64,000 nt of DNA from Daphnia carinata. Taxonomy: Eukaryota; Arthropoda; Branchiopoda; Diplostraca; Daphniidae. Numbering within the stretch: the stretch's first letter is position 1; the number at the start of each line of letters is the position of its first letter. A program made the translations under genes and the position numbers. The notes under the pieces are model-generated. The model was not told the origin of the DNA and made no database searches. It saw only the letters and a program-made list of their open reading frames with translations. The stretch lies in assembly GCF_022539665.2 (NCBI RefSeq), contig NC_081331.1, positions 3,320,501 to 3,384,500 on the forward strand, in the 5' to 3' direction. Below are positions 12,463-23,998 of this stretch, piece by piece.

Positions 12463-12958
12463 TTTGTTGCGTTCTACTGGTCTTCGGACCTTGAGGATAA
12501 CTGCAAGTTTTTGGTTCAGAGGGGGAAGACGTCAGGCCGTCCCTATGTAAACAAACTGTGAACTTGATGAAGAGGCCATCTGTTTAGTTTCCCGTTTTTA
12601 GGATGAGGTAATGGAAGATCCTGGAACTAGAATGGTCGGCGAGAAATGATTCACAGATCTTAAAGCCAGTGCGATACGCGGTCGCATGTATTCAACAAGT
12701 GTCAAAACAAATTTTTTCGAGTAGACCAGCCAATAAAAACCGAAGAGAAAACCAAAACGCGTTGCATCACGCCGTGAAATTCTACGTCAATGCTTTTGAT
12801 GAAGATTATGTTTATAATGCATTTATAATCTCCCGCAACTACATCCCGATGCAGTGGCGGAGAACGGTTTTAAAACAAAAGAAAAATTGTGCATGAACTA
12901 AAAGTATTTTTTGTTAATAACCCTCCCCTTTTCAGGTTATGGATTTGTGCAAGATGTT
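12463..12958. other. Spacer between ADAMTS-like start and NCOA4 3' end
   Basis: Holds the promoter or 5' leader of the ADAMTS-like gene and the 3' untranslated part of the NCOA4-like gene, both on minus. The + frame at 12669-12896 has no recognisable domain. Confidence 0.4.
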
Positions 12959-14988
12959 TTAACGTTTCAGCCATTGGGCCCAGCTATTTTGAACATGTGC
13001 TAGCTTTCCGCTACTTTGCCTCATTTCGTTGAGCGCATCGCTGACAGAGAGTCCAGAGTGTTGTGTCGATGTTTGGTTAACCGAGCTACTAGCCAACCAA
13101 ACATTGCCGCAATTTGAGGCCGAGGTCGTCATTATCCCGTCCATAGAGTTGACTCCGGTTTCCGAAGCGTCCGGGTTGAGATTTTGATATTTGAACAAAC
13201 AATTGGCGAAATCTTTTGATGTACGTGCTCCAGCCAATGACTCCGGATGCAACCACTTACGATAATCCTCTTCGGAGAAAACAGATGGAAATTCAGGAAT
13301 CTTATTCGAAGCAGGTTTGGTCATGCAAGCTAAGGAATCGGGGTGAAGCCAAAGGGTGTAGTCATCGTCAGAGAACAGCGAAAGTTGTGGAATATTGTTG
13401 TTTGCCAAAGGAGTTGCCAACGGACTGGCTGTATGTAGCCAAAGGCGATAATCATTTGTTTTATTTTCTTGCTTTTCTTTTTCTTCACGATTTTTTTGTG
13501 CCACATCGTGACAGTTGATTTCGCAGATGCATGCGTCATAGGAACCGCACACGGAGTTGGCACGACATGCCTGTGGGAAAACAAGAATACTAACAACGTT
13601 CCTTTAAAAGAATATATATTTTTTGTACCTTAGCGATTGGAATGTCACGGGTTTCTTTTGGTTCCAAAATCAACCAGCGTTGCTTGTCGGTTTTTAGACA
13701 GGAGCTAAAGTTGTCTGCCAAGTTTTCAATTTCAAAATCCCCCAACACTTGATGACATGCAGTGCCGCTTTCACCGTGCTATTTTAAAACAAGAGAAAAA
13801 TGTACATATTATACATAATAAGTATTTCTTAAGTGGGAGAATACTAAATGTTTGCTTACGCCGTTGGCGAACTTGAGGCACATGTTAGAAATTGACACTA
13901 TTTCAATGCTATCGGAGTCTCTACTGTTCAAAGAGGCAGTATCAGCTAGTGTAACTAACTCGGGGGAAGATTCAGATACGTTATCCATAGGCTCAGGGGC
14001 AGTTTCGGATTGCAAACAACCCAGCCAAGTTTGAACGTCGCATGGTTTATAGCTATCTGTACCCTACATATCAAAATTTTAATTTACGGCCGGATTTGAA
14101 TTAATATGTCACAAGTAGTCAATTACTTTACGATATGGTCCATAACCAGAATCTAGTTTCTCTTCTTGTTGTGCTGGGCGAGACAGCCAATACGAATAAT
14201 CTTTGGGTAGCTTAGGAAATTTAATGTCTATTATATTTGAATGCAAGGGTTTATTTAAAACCTGATGTTCCTCTTCAAAATATTCTTCCACCCTTTTATA
14301 TTAAAAAAAAAAACAAAAAAACAATGATATTATAATACCTGTTCAGTTATAGAATCTTATAACTATACCTGCTTGGAAGACAACTAGATTGCTCCGAATT
14401 CGGTAACAAGAGAACCCCATCCATGTCTACATTACCAAAGTTTGCAATTGCTTTGCTTAAAGCGTTTTCATCCAGGGTCCAGTTTAAAGGGATGGACGTC
14501 GCCCACTTTTTCATCCTGGGAAAACCTGCTTTTAGCTGCATAAACTAAAACGTAATTCTAGTTCTACTTACTCTTCGAATTCTCTATTATCGATCGCCAA
14601 ATCACAGCTATATTTGTGCAATTGTTCTGACCACTTTCTAGATGTTTCCAGAGCCCCAAGGAAGCGATAGCAATAAGCTAGTTGCTTCTGAAGCAACTCA
14701 CCTCTGGAACGGAAAATGACATCCACCTGCACAGAAACTTCATGAAGCAAATGTTGAAAGCTGTTTAACTGTGAATCTTACTTGTCTCAGAAGTTGGGTT
14801 TCACGGCTATGGAGATGAGAAAGCTGCCTTCCAAAGGTCTGAGATATTTCCGTTTTGGCTTGTTGTGATTCTTCATTCAGTTGTTGGATTCTGCTGAGAA
14901 CTCCAGAAAGGGCACTTTCAATATGCTCTAGTGCTTTGGCCAGTTCAACGGTTTCTGATTTTCCTTGGCTAGTAACTGACTGTGCCAT
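12959..14988 (-). CDS. Ncoa4: NCOA4-like protein (ARA70 family, ferritinophagy receptor), 7 exons
   Basis: In mammals NCOA4 binds cytosolic ferritin and delivers it to autophagosomes. Exons: 14988-14782, 14726-14572, 14515-14369, 14292-14127, 14063-13860, 13778-13629, 13570-12959; 546 residues with closed phases. The N-terminal about 130 residues are the ARA70 coiled-coil (SRETQLLRQVDVIFRSRGEL). At residues 345-363 four cysteines (345, 351, 357, 363) are spaced C-x5-C-x5-C-x5-C, with an extra Cys359; this is the spacing reported for the iron-sulfur cysteines of human NCOA4. The C-terminal part carries repeated DYxxWLH motifs around Trp387, Trp417 and Trp449, with related WL motifs elsewhere. 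Family assignment is firm for the N-terminal domain; ferritin binding in this species is inferred. Confidence 0.88.
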
Positions 14989-15782
14989 TTTAGGGATTAT
15001 GGCTGATTTACAGAAAACCTACTCAAATCAACCAGCAGAACACCTAGAAAAAAAATTGGATAACAGCTGTAGCCCATACATTAAATATTGTAAAATTATT
15101 TCCATGAACTTATTTACAATCCTCCCAGTTAATGAATAAACACAATATCATTGATCTACTATCATATCAAGAAATTCATTGAGATTAGAAACTGCCTATT
15201 GTTATGTAAGTTTGTAAAACAATACAAGAAAAGGAAGTAGGTCGACATTAAAAATTCTCATGTAGGATAGAAAACCAAAGATAAAAGAATTAAGATAAAA
15301 TAGGTAATCTGATAAGATATTCTTCATGCTTATATTTAACGAAACCAATTCAGAAACTACTTACAAGGAAAATATCTTAGCAATATCTTGCGATATTGAT
15401 AAGCAAGTGTTTTCAGTCACGTACCACTGAGATAAATAAAGCCTCAGAAGACAAGTAGATGGCGACACGTATCATGTGTTGCTAGACGCAACGGAACATG
15501 GGTAGGCTTAAGCTCGAGAGAGGACCGATTGGCAGACAAGAATTAAGAAAAAAAGAGTTAAAGTACGCTAGCTATCATCACCTATTCCGTTACTATAAAG
15601 TTACTAGGGCGTTGCCAAATGCAAAAAAAAAATTTTAATAATACTACAACAAAAATTCGAACTTGTGAAATCAGCATAACAGCCGTGAACTATGCATAGC
15701 GCCATCCTTCTCATGCAATTCTTATGTAATGTACATAGGCTGACTCTTTAAATCGGTAACACCCAAAATTTGCTTGGGATGT

Positions 15783-15850
15783 GCGGTCCTGGCACAATCG
15801 TTATCGCCGTCGCTTTGTATTCTGTAGTCCCGGGTTCAAATCCCGCCACC
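15783..15850 (+). other. Degenerate tRNA-like sequence (SINE head or tRNA pseudogene)
   Basis: An A-box-like TGGCACAATCG (15790-15800) and a near-perfect B box GGTTCAAATCC (15833-15843) sit at tRNA-like spacing, with a 4-bp T stem CGGG/CCCG. The acceptor stem pairs at only about four of seven positions, so it is not an intact tRNA gene. A CT-rich tract follows. It could be the head of a tRNA-derived SINE; I found no second copy in the window. Confidence 0.45.
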
Positions 15851-16113
15851 TGCAGTTTCCAAGCCCTCCCTTCCCTCCTTGCTCGCCTCCCACCACCCTA
15901 TCTTCCCTTCCACATCATCATTCAAGATTCGCAAGATTCTTCATCTCATCGGCTTACGCAACATTCAGTATCTTCATCACAACGGATTCACAAGATTCTT
16001 CTACTTGCTTCAAGAAAGATGAAAGAAGGGCCATGCCTACTATAAAATGAACAAATGGCAATTTTTTGTATGTCTTCAAAAATAGTGGACGCAAATACTG
16101 TGTTGCTAATCGA

Positions 16114-16119
16114 TTTATT
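16114..16119 (-). promoter_or_regulatory. Poly(A) signal of the S28 protease gene
   Basis: AATAAA on the minus strand, about 50 nt past the stop codon at 16168. Confidence 0.6.
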
Positions 16120-16167
16120 TAGCAGGAAAGGAAGCGTTGGTTCTTAACAATTGGTCAGTAATGAGAT

Positions 16168-18003
16168 TCAAGCCTTTTCATTTGACACCCAAGAACTCAG
16201 ATGGCTTTCAATAACGTTTCTTGCTGACGTAAGTTCGGGAGAGTCTTTGGGTGACGGCGGATACATATCAGCACAATGAGCGGTGCCTATATAAAAACAA
16301 AAATATGCATTGTACACTCAACCATGAAGATAGGATGAAGAATAAACAGACACATTTTTTTCATGCAAATTTTCATGATTACCTTGAATAAAGATGGCTA
16401 CATTTCCCGTTGTGTTGCTAGTGATCCCTAAAGCAGACCAAGGATCCACAGAACCATTAGGAAAAACAGTTCGATCTAGTTTCAAACCCAGTCCACCGTA
16501 AATGAAATTGGTTCGAGCGATGGCGTTTTTGAGAAGGTTATGACTGAATTTCGGTCCAAATATATCACTGCACTGTCGGATAGAAAATTCGATGGGAAAT
16601 CGTTTCCCAAATGGTTGATCTGCAAGGTCTGATGATTGGTAATAACCAAATTCGGTGCAGGTTTGGTAAGTCCACTGGCGACCTAAGGTAATAGTTTTTA
16701 TCAAGAGTAGTGAACTTACAAGCTACAGGAAAATATAAAAGATGTTAATTATGAATCAAACCATTACCTCCTTCAGAAGCTGAGCTGTTCCAATCGGTAG
16801 AACGCATGTCTTTAAGCATTTTATTGTACTTAAAGTCGAGGCATTTCTCCCCTGTAGCCTCCAATAACATGGTATTGACTGCTGCATAACGTGCAAGTGG
16901 AGAACCGAGTTTAGGATCAGTCATCGTATCACAAAGGACGTCCATCGTAATATTTGCCCCTTTGGAATCCCGATTGTCTTTATTGTATTGGACAACACCT
17001 TCAAAATTACCAGCCAATGTTTCAAATAAGTTTGCGACATCCAGCTTGTTTGTGATATCGATCGGATCACACAAGCTGAAAAGTTTCTCCAATGTTTGAC
17101 AACAACGGGTTGACTGAATTTCGTCCTCGAGGGCAGTGGTTGCTTGCTCAATAGCGCCAGTGCATTGCGAGCTTTGTTGTGTGGTCTGCAATGCCTTAGT
17201 TACAACACCCAGATATTCTATTTAATTTTTTGGGATATTATAAATGTGCTATTCTAAAATTTTAAAGTATCTTACCTTTGAAATTTATTTTTGCAAAGAG
17301 AGGTGCACTAGATGCAACAGCACCATAAGCAAGATGGGGATATTTTAATCGGAACCAAGCTGCTAATGAACCTGGGTAAGAACCACCAAATACAATCCAT
17401 TTGTTATGATGCAGCTTCATTTCTTCCTTTTTCCCTTCTATAAAATAGGCCAAATCTGCAAGAGCTTGTTCACTGCTCAAGTATTTAAGATTTTTGGTGC
17501 TCATGTTCCTACAAGGTAAGGGTTAACATATAAAGCAAAATAAAATTATGTCCCAACAAACATACTTTGTTGGATGGCTTTTTCCATAGTATCGATGCTC
17601 AAGCTGAAAACATAGGGCATTAAACTTCCCAGCCCATTCTATCCACATGCCCTGTCTCATCCATTTTGGAGTAGCCTCCCCCTCACCTCCAATCATAAGA
17701 AAAACAGGTCCATCTCCTCCAAAGAAGGTGTCATTGGTATGGTATCTCTAATAAGGCATATACAAGCTTATTAAAATAAATGCGAAATCCCTAAATCAAT
17801 TTAATTACCTGTTTCCATGTTATCGCGTTAACAACGTCAAAGTGGTCGAGTTTTTGTTCGAACCACTGATCAGTTGGAAAATGGGAATGATTCGCTTGTT
17901 CGACTCTTCGCTGAATCCATTTTCCTCGCCAAAAATGTTTCCATGACACCGCATCATTAACTGTAAGTAAAATGGTTAGGACTATACAAGTAATTCGACA
18001 CAT
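16168..18003 (-). CDS. Family S28 serine carboxypeptidase (thymus-specific serine protease/PRSS16-like), 6 exons
   Basis: Lysosomal or secreted prolyl-type exopeptidase family (PRCP, DPP7, PRSS16). Exons: 18003-17809, 17747-17566, 17508-17276, 17217-16768, 16682-16383, 16286-16168; 492 residues with closed phases, normal family length. Residues 1-20 form a signal peptide ([15 protein letters not shown]). Family blocks include [23 protein letters not shown] and [12 protein letters not shown]. The catalytic triad is visible: Ser169 in GGSYPGS, Asp433 in NGSVDPWS, His457 in [11 protein letters not shown]. All three residues are present, so the enzyme should be active. The motifs resemble PRSS16 and nematode K12H4.7-type proteases more than PRCP. 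Mature cleavage specificity cannot be read from sequence. Confidence 0.92.
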
Positions 18004-20167
18004 CTCTTCAGAATTTTTTTTTTCACTTCAATTGCAGAAGGCGGAATTTCCGATAATAACAAACCGAGATAACAAGATCGGACGAAACCTTTTAAAAAGC
18101 TGTTTCTACTAATCACACCAGATGACTCTGTTTTCCTAGGCTGCCTTGAATTCCAAGGCCCTTGATGTCAAATATGCAATTTTTGAGGACAGAAAACCAT
18201 TTAAATGAAAAACACTCAGGTATTAAAAAAAACATAAACAACTATAATTAATGATTATCCAAACAGGTATGAATAAAAGTATCTTTCACTAATATTTAAA
18301 AATAGTAACTGGCAACCTTTTGTGTCTGCAATGTGAGGCTTAGTTTCAAAACTACGCCTGAATCTCCATGTAAATTTTATTGCAAGGTCAGCTGTGTGAT
18401 GAAAACTTTCAAATGTGTCAGCCGATTGAGGACACCGAGATTTCAGGTAGGATTGGCTAGATAGTGCAACGAAAGTTGTCGTGTACAAGACTATGCTTGT
18501 CGTGTTTGAACTCCCAACGGTAGATGGTATCGCTCGTTGAAGGTCGAATACCGTGCAAATGGATATTTTTACTCGCATGCGCTGTGGAATGGCAGTCCGT
18601 TCACTACGTTTTCAGCTGCGTACTAAACGGGTTCTGTCCTGTTTCTCAGCACTAACACCGTGGCTGGTCACGGTGCAAACAAAGCTATGCTACATGCCCT
18701 TGCTTGATCTTCATTCGCTGAAATTCGGTTGCTTCGTTAACATTTAAACGCCCTCATAAAACAAGAAAACTGTTCAGGAGCGTCGTACAAAACTGCTTGC
18801 ATAAAGCCAAGTTTTTCTTCGTCAGAGAACACTGCAATTTTCAAGGTACAGAAAGTATTTCTTTATTATGGTTTCTTTTCCGTTTGTTTTGTGGGTTATG
18901 CAAGTATTCCGTATGTGGGACACCGTGTGGGACATTGGAACAAGATCGCTATTTTCCATGCCGTACCTTTCTAAAGATAAGGCGGCTGTACAATTTACTT
19001 AAATAGAACCAGCCTTTCGTTTTGGGCAGGATATGAGAGTACTGCGTCTAAACAACGAGACCCAGCTTTAAAAATTTGACGTAGGGCTTTATTCACTGTC
19101 TCCTAATATCTTAAATGTGGAATTACATTTTGGAAAAAAACAAATAACATTTCTTTCTTTTTTTTCTTTGTAGAATTTTCGATTAACACTACTTAGCACA
19201 TCCTGTAGTTTTTGTATACGCTTCTATCTCTCGTTTTTCTTGTACCATACTGCTGTATCCCGCCAATTTTCATGCATTAGACTTGCGGATCGATACACCG
19301 TCTAGCGAACAGCTGTGACCCCGTTTCCTTTAGGTCAGCCATCAAAGGATTTTGCTCGTTAGTGGTTTCTCCCGTACTGATAGTTAGTTTACTTCCTAAC
19401 TGTACGTGAATCCTGCTGTCATCTTCTTCCTCCCCTAATTGTTGGGCCACTAAATTAACTACTTGAACGACAGCTATCGTTTCCCCACAATTTTTGGTGC
19501 TGATTTTTGGGGGAAGTAGTGATAAAAATAGGCTTCAATTGACCCATCAAGCAACAAAATATTGGGATAGCAGGAGCTTGCACGGTAAATTGATCCAAAA
19601 TCCGAATCCTAACCCAAAAACTTCTAATTTATTTTGAAGTTTTCCTAAGAAAGTGGTTATGTCAACTGACCTCCTTGAGGCGTGTGACGTAATGGGCTTT
19701 AGCACAAGGTTATCTGAAAAAGCGACTGCTAGTCTAGAAAGCAGACGCATGCTGGCTAGCTGATTCACGCTGTTCGTTTTTCTCTTGAAATGGTTCACTT
19801 TATTTACCACAAATAGATTAGATTATTGTTATTTCGTATACAAAGCAAAAAAGTAGCTAACATCACGACCGCCTAGTTAGAAAGTTCTTGTCGAAATTTC
19901 ACGCTTTCGAGAACGAACTTGATGCTTGCAAGCGGTTGGATGGCTGTCTAGGACAACAACCCCGAATAGAAAAACAAATAATTCTGAAACGCTAAAAACC
20001 AGTAGATCGAATTTCTCCATTACAAGAAATTTTTGAAAGGAAGAAAGCGTTTATTTCGTATGTTTTAGCAGAACTATGGGTTCTGTTCTCAAACTTCTCA
20101 GTCGCAGTGGAGGCTTCGATCGTTACAGAAGTGCAAAATACATTTATCTTGTTTGATCATAGGCAAC
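18004..20167. other. Divergent intergenic region (S28 protease - / phosphoesterase A +)
   Basis: Shared upstream region of two divergent genes. A block at 19705-19840 is duplicated upstream of phosphoesterase B. A 107-codon minus frame at 18255-18578 begins with ATG but shows no domain, signal peptide or homologue I recognise. Confidence 0.5.
19705..19840 (+). repeat. Duplicated upstream block, copy A
   Basis: About 135 bp, strongly similar to 23550-23690. Shared cores include AAAAAGCGACTGCTAGTC and AGAAAGCAGACGCATGCTGG, then a looser match ending in GATTATTGTTAT. Each copy lies 330-450 bp upstream of the ATG of one of the two tandem phosphoesterase genes, so the promoter region was duplicated with the gene. 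Confidence 0.75.
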
Positions 20168-23109
20168 ATGGCACCTACGGCGGCACATTTGCCTGGAGAG
20201 AAAACCCTTACCATTTTACATTTTAACGACGTGTACAATATTGAATCGGTCGACAAGGAACCCGTGGGGGGAGCTGCTCGTTTCAGCACGGCACTCAAGT
20301 CGTTTTCTCACCTGCATCCACTGATTTTATTTAGCGGCGATGTATTTGCCCCTTCATTCAGTGAGTAAATTTAATTTTTTTTAACAACAAAAAAAAATAT
20401 GTTTTAATACTAATTCTTTTTTTTTTTTCGTTTATTTATTTACTTTTTTTGCATAGTGAGCACGTTCACCAAAGGTAAGAACGATAGTTTTTCTTATTGC
20501 GCAAATCGTTGTGTCTAGCCAATGAAAATTTATTTTAATTTGAATGTTATAATTATTAATTTGGACAGGGGAGCAAATGGTCCCGGTCTTGAACGCCTGC
20601 GGAATCCAATGTGCAGTCTACGGAAACCATGATTTTGGTAAGATATCCTAGTTTTATCAATAAACTTTGCAGTCAATGTTTTGTGCAAAGCTTTATGGCT
20701 ATGGTATTCACATTACTATTCCTAAATCAAATGCTAAAGCATGTGCAGTAATAATAAAATGTGAATAAAGTAAAATATGTGCAAATAAATCCGATAGCAC
20801 TAATCGGCTTGTTTAAATTCTTTCTAGATTTCGGCATTGATGTGCTAATGCAAAGGGCTCAAGCAACTACATTTCCTTGGCTAATGTCCAACGTGATCGA
20901 CAACGAGACACGACGTCCTCTGGTATCATGAATGTAAATTTTTATTTGTCATTCAGCGATGAATAGATCTTTTTTATCTTAAATATTTCAGGCAGACGGA
21001 AAAGTTAGCCTAGTTATTGACTGGCACGGGATACGCATCGGACTGGTATAAAAAAAAATGTATGTCATCATCCCTAGCTAGGGTATTGATAGGTCGTTTC
21101 TTAGATTGGACTCGTCGAGAAAGAATGGCTGGACACTCTCGCGGCTGTTGATCCCGAGCATGTAACCTATACCGATTACGCCGAATGTGGCCGTTTACGT
21201 AAAGCTGTGAAAATTTCCCATTTATGATATTGATTAAACATCACGTCATTCTGGTTACTTTGCAGTTGCACGTAACTTGAAGGACATCCAAGGATGCAAG
21301 ATCGTTATCGCCCTAACTCACATGCGAACACCGAATGACATTAGATTGGCGAAGGAAGTCGACGAGATCGATTTAATTCTCGGTGGTCACGATCACGTCT
21401 CCGAGTTTATAGAGGTGACTGCCGTTAAAAGAAGGCTCCGATATAGTTTTATTAAATGGAGTATTGAAATGAAACGCACAGGTTGAAAATCGATGCATCA
21501 TCAAAAGTGGAACGGATTTCCGCCAATTTTCGGAGGTTACGATGCGTTTCCTAGGCGAGGAAGATAAGCCATTAATTGGCGTAAGACTAGTGGACGTCAC
21601 ATCGGAATACGATGAGGACGTTGAACTCAAACTAGCTCTTGATAGCTTTACAAGTAAGTACTGTATCAAATCACTTTCAACTTTTTGAAAGTTTAATGGT
21701 GTTCTTTTTTAGGTGTGATTGGAGAGAAAATGGAAGAAGTGTTAGGAGAATTTAGCGTTCCACTTGACGGCCTTTTTTCTTCTATTCGCACCTCTGAAAC
21801 AAACTTAGGAAATTTTATCTGTGATGTTATGGTAAAGAAATCGAGTCGTTTTTGTACTTTATTGGTAATTAGCGTTAATATTATTGAATGTTCCATAGGT
21901 GGCAGCGACCGACTCAGATCTGGCTTTACTCAATTCGGGAACTCTGCGCTCTGACAGAATTCATCCACCAGGTCCATTCAAAATACGGGATTTGAGTCAA
22001 ATTCTCCCAATGTTGGATCCCCTTATCGTAGTTGAAATTTCCGGTGAGAAAAAACAAACAAATAAAACAAAAAAACACAACAAAAGGCAAAGAACTTTTG
22101 CCTTTTGTCTGTATGTTCTAAATGTAAAAATGCTTCGTTAATGAAGGTGAGGATTTACTCGCCGCACTGGAGAACGGGGTTTGTATGTACCCAAAGCTAG
22201 AGGGCCGTTTTCTACAAGTAGGCGGAATGAGTTTTGCGTTTGATCCCACTAAACCACCTCTCCAGCGTGTAGACCCACGATTTGTTCGTGTAGGTGATCA
22301 GTATTTGAACCTACAGACTAAATACCGGATGGTTACTAAAGCATACATGATGGCCGGAAAAGATGGCTTCGATGTCTTGAAAAAGTTGAAGATATTGGTT
22401 AGTCACTCTACTTATATACTGTACTATTGTAAGTTTGAAAATCAAAAATAATTATTTCTTTTGAACAAAGGTTGATGAGGAAGACAGCTTACCACTCAAC
22501 TGTGCAGTGCAAAATCATTTCCAAGCTATTCAAAAGCTTTGCTCCAAAACGAAGCGTCCTTCACACCATAGGCAAAGTCTGGTTACTCTTTCACGCAGGT
22601 AATTTTCGATTATCCGTTTCACTAGGAAAATCCATATTTACAGTATTTACGAACTGCACAAAGTGTTAATTTTGCTTTGTCTTCTTTATTTAGCACATTT
22701 GCCTGCATTTCTAATTCTGAATTTTTATGAAAAACAAAACAGACATAGTTTAGCGCGCACAATAGACCACGAGTTACACCCGGAATCAACTGTCTGCGAT
22801 ACATCTATTTCGGAATGTGGATCTTGTCGTCTCCGAAAGGCTAGTACAGTTGAGCCGGCTAACGTGGCTTTGCTATTCGAAGAGAATGTGACTGCAGAAG
22901 CTGTTCAACCTACTACTAAGCAGAGAGCACCTAAACTGCAACGACAATCCAGTATGGAAGAGATGGAGAAAGCTTCTTGCAAACTAATGCCACGCATTGA
23001 AGGTCGGATTGTGATCATCAACGACGAGACGCTGCCCCAGTTATTGAGTGACCGTCAATTATGGGACGTTCATGCTGTGCACACCATACGGGAGTCCAGC
23101 GAAAACTGA
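20168..23109 (+). CDS. UshA/5'-nucleotidase-type metallophosphoesterase A (tandem pair), 13 exons
   Basis: Two-domain phosphoesterase: N-terminal metallophosphatase and C-terminal 5'-nucleotidase domain. Relatives are often annotated as YfkN-like or mannosylglucosyl-3-phosphoglycerate phosphatase; the real substrate is unknown. Exons: 20168-20360, 20457-20474, 20569-20637, 20828-20922, 20992-21045, 21105-21198, 21266-21414, 21482-21653, 21713-21831, 21899-22043, 22147-22397, 22471-22598, 22743-23109; 617 residues. Exon 2 is an 18-nt microexon. Metal-site motifs: LHFNDVYNIE (Asp21-x-Tyr23 where bacterial UshA has D-x-H), SGD, GNHDF (Asn90-His91), LTHM (His193), GGHDHV (His216, His218). The C-terminal domain has NSGTLRSDR and the tail RIEGRIVIINDETLPQLL. 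No signal peptide or GPI signal is seen, so it is probably cytosolic. An acceptor AG just before the ATG suggests a 5' untranslated exon. Confidence 0.9.
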
Positions 23110-23998
23110 TGCTTTCTTTATGGCCTTACATTATCAGTAGATCAAATTCGAATATTAGTGTGAATTTACTGTTTCTTTTTAAAAATTTTGACCGTTTAAG
23201 CTACTCGTTACTTTAACTACTTTGAAATTTGCTTTTAATGTCGTTTTCCTTCAACGTTGACGAAAAGTTGTGCAAAGCCAAATTATCTGGCTGGTTCATC
23301 CATATAACCCATATATAACTGTTTAATTTCAGCAATACACCTTCTTTTTCTTTTTTTTTCCCTTTTTTTTTGTCTCAGAGTTTTAAATCTACTTATTTTG
23401 CTATGAACAGCCCATGTTTATGGCTGACCAGCAATGATCCAAACGTGGTGTAATTGGAACTGCCATGGATGAAAATAGCGTGGTATTGATAAAGTTCAAG
23501 TTGTTTACCTTGAGGAATGTGACATACTAGTCATTAGCTATTTGCAATCAAGGTTATTTCAAAAAGCGACTGCTAGTCCAGAAAGCAGACGCATGCTGGG
23601 TGGAGGCTAGCTGACTCGTGGTGTTCAGTTTTCCTTCAAAATGGTTCTTTTTGTTTACCATAAACAGCTTGGATTATTGTTATCTCGTTTGTCTAAAACC
23701 ATGGTAGGTCAAAAGGTTGTTCTAAAATTTAAATTTCGCACTTGAAACTTTTTGTGCCTTGATTTTTGGTGCGCATGATGCTTTCCAAGGTTTAAGGCGA
23801 GGACAAACCCTCCAAAGAGGACATTTAAAATTTTACAATGCTAAAACCAGTTTGCTTATTTCTTTATTTGTCACTAGTTTTTCTAACAAACCGTATGGCA
23901 AGTATTTCAGTTGTGTTCAACTATTTTTCATTCACAGCGAAGGATTCGGTCGTTCAACAAGTGTTAAATTCACCTTCCTTTCTTTGAAATTAGGTGAC
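23110..23998. other. Spacer between the tandem phosphoesterase genes
   Basis: Contains the 3' end of copy A and the duplicated upstream block of copy B (23550-23690). The 3' untranslated end of copy A is not resolved. Confidence 0.5.
23550..23690 (+). repeat. Duplicated upstream block, copy B
   Basis: Counterpart of 19705-19840, with small indels (an extra GGTGGAG-like insertion after CATGCTG). It lies about 310-450 bp before the ATG of phosphoesterase B. Confidence 0.75.

Larger units (their letters stand above)
14989..16167. other. Intergenic with a tRNA-like relic
   Basis: Between the NCOA4 start and the S28 protease stop. Apart from the tRNA-like piece at 15783-15850, I see no gene. The + frames at 15770-16050 translate the tRNA-like relic and the CT-rich stretch after it. 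Confidence 0.5.
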
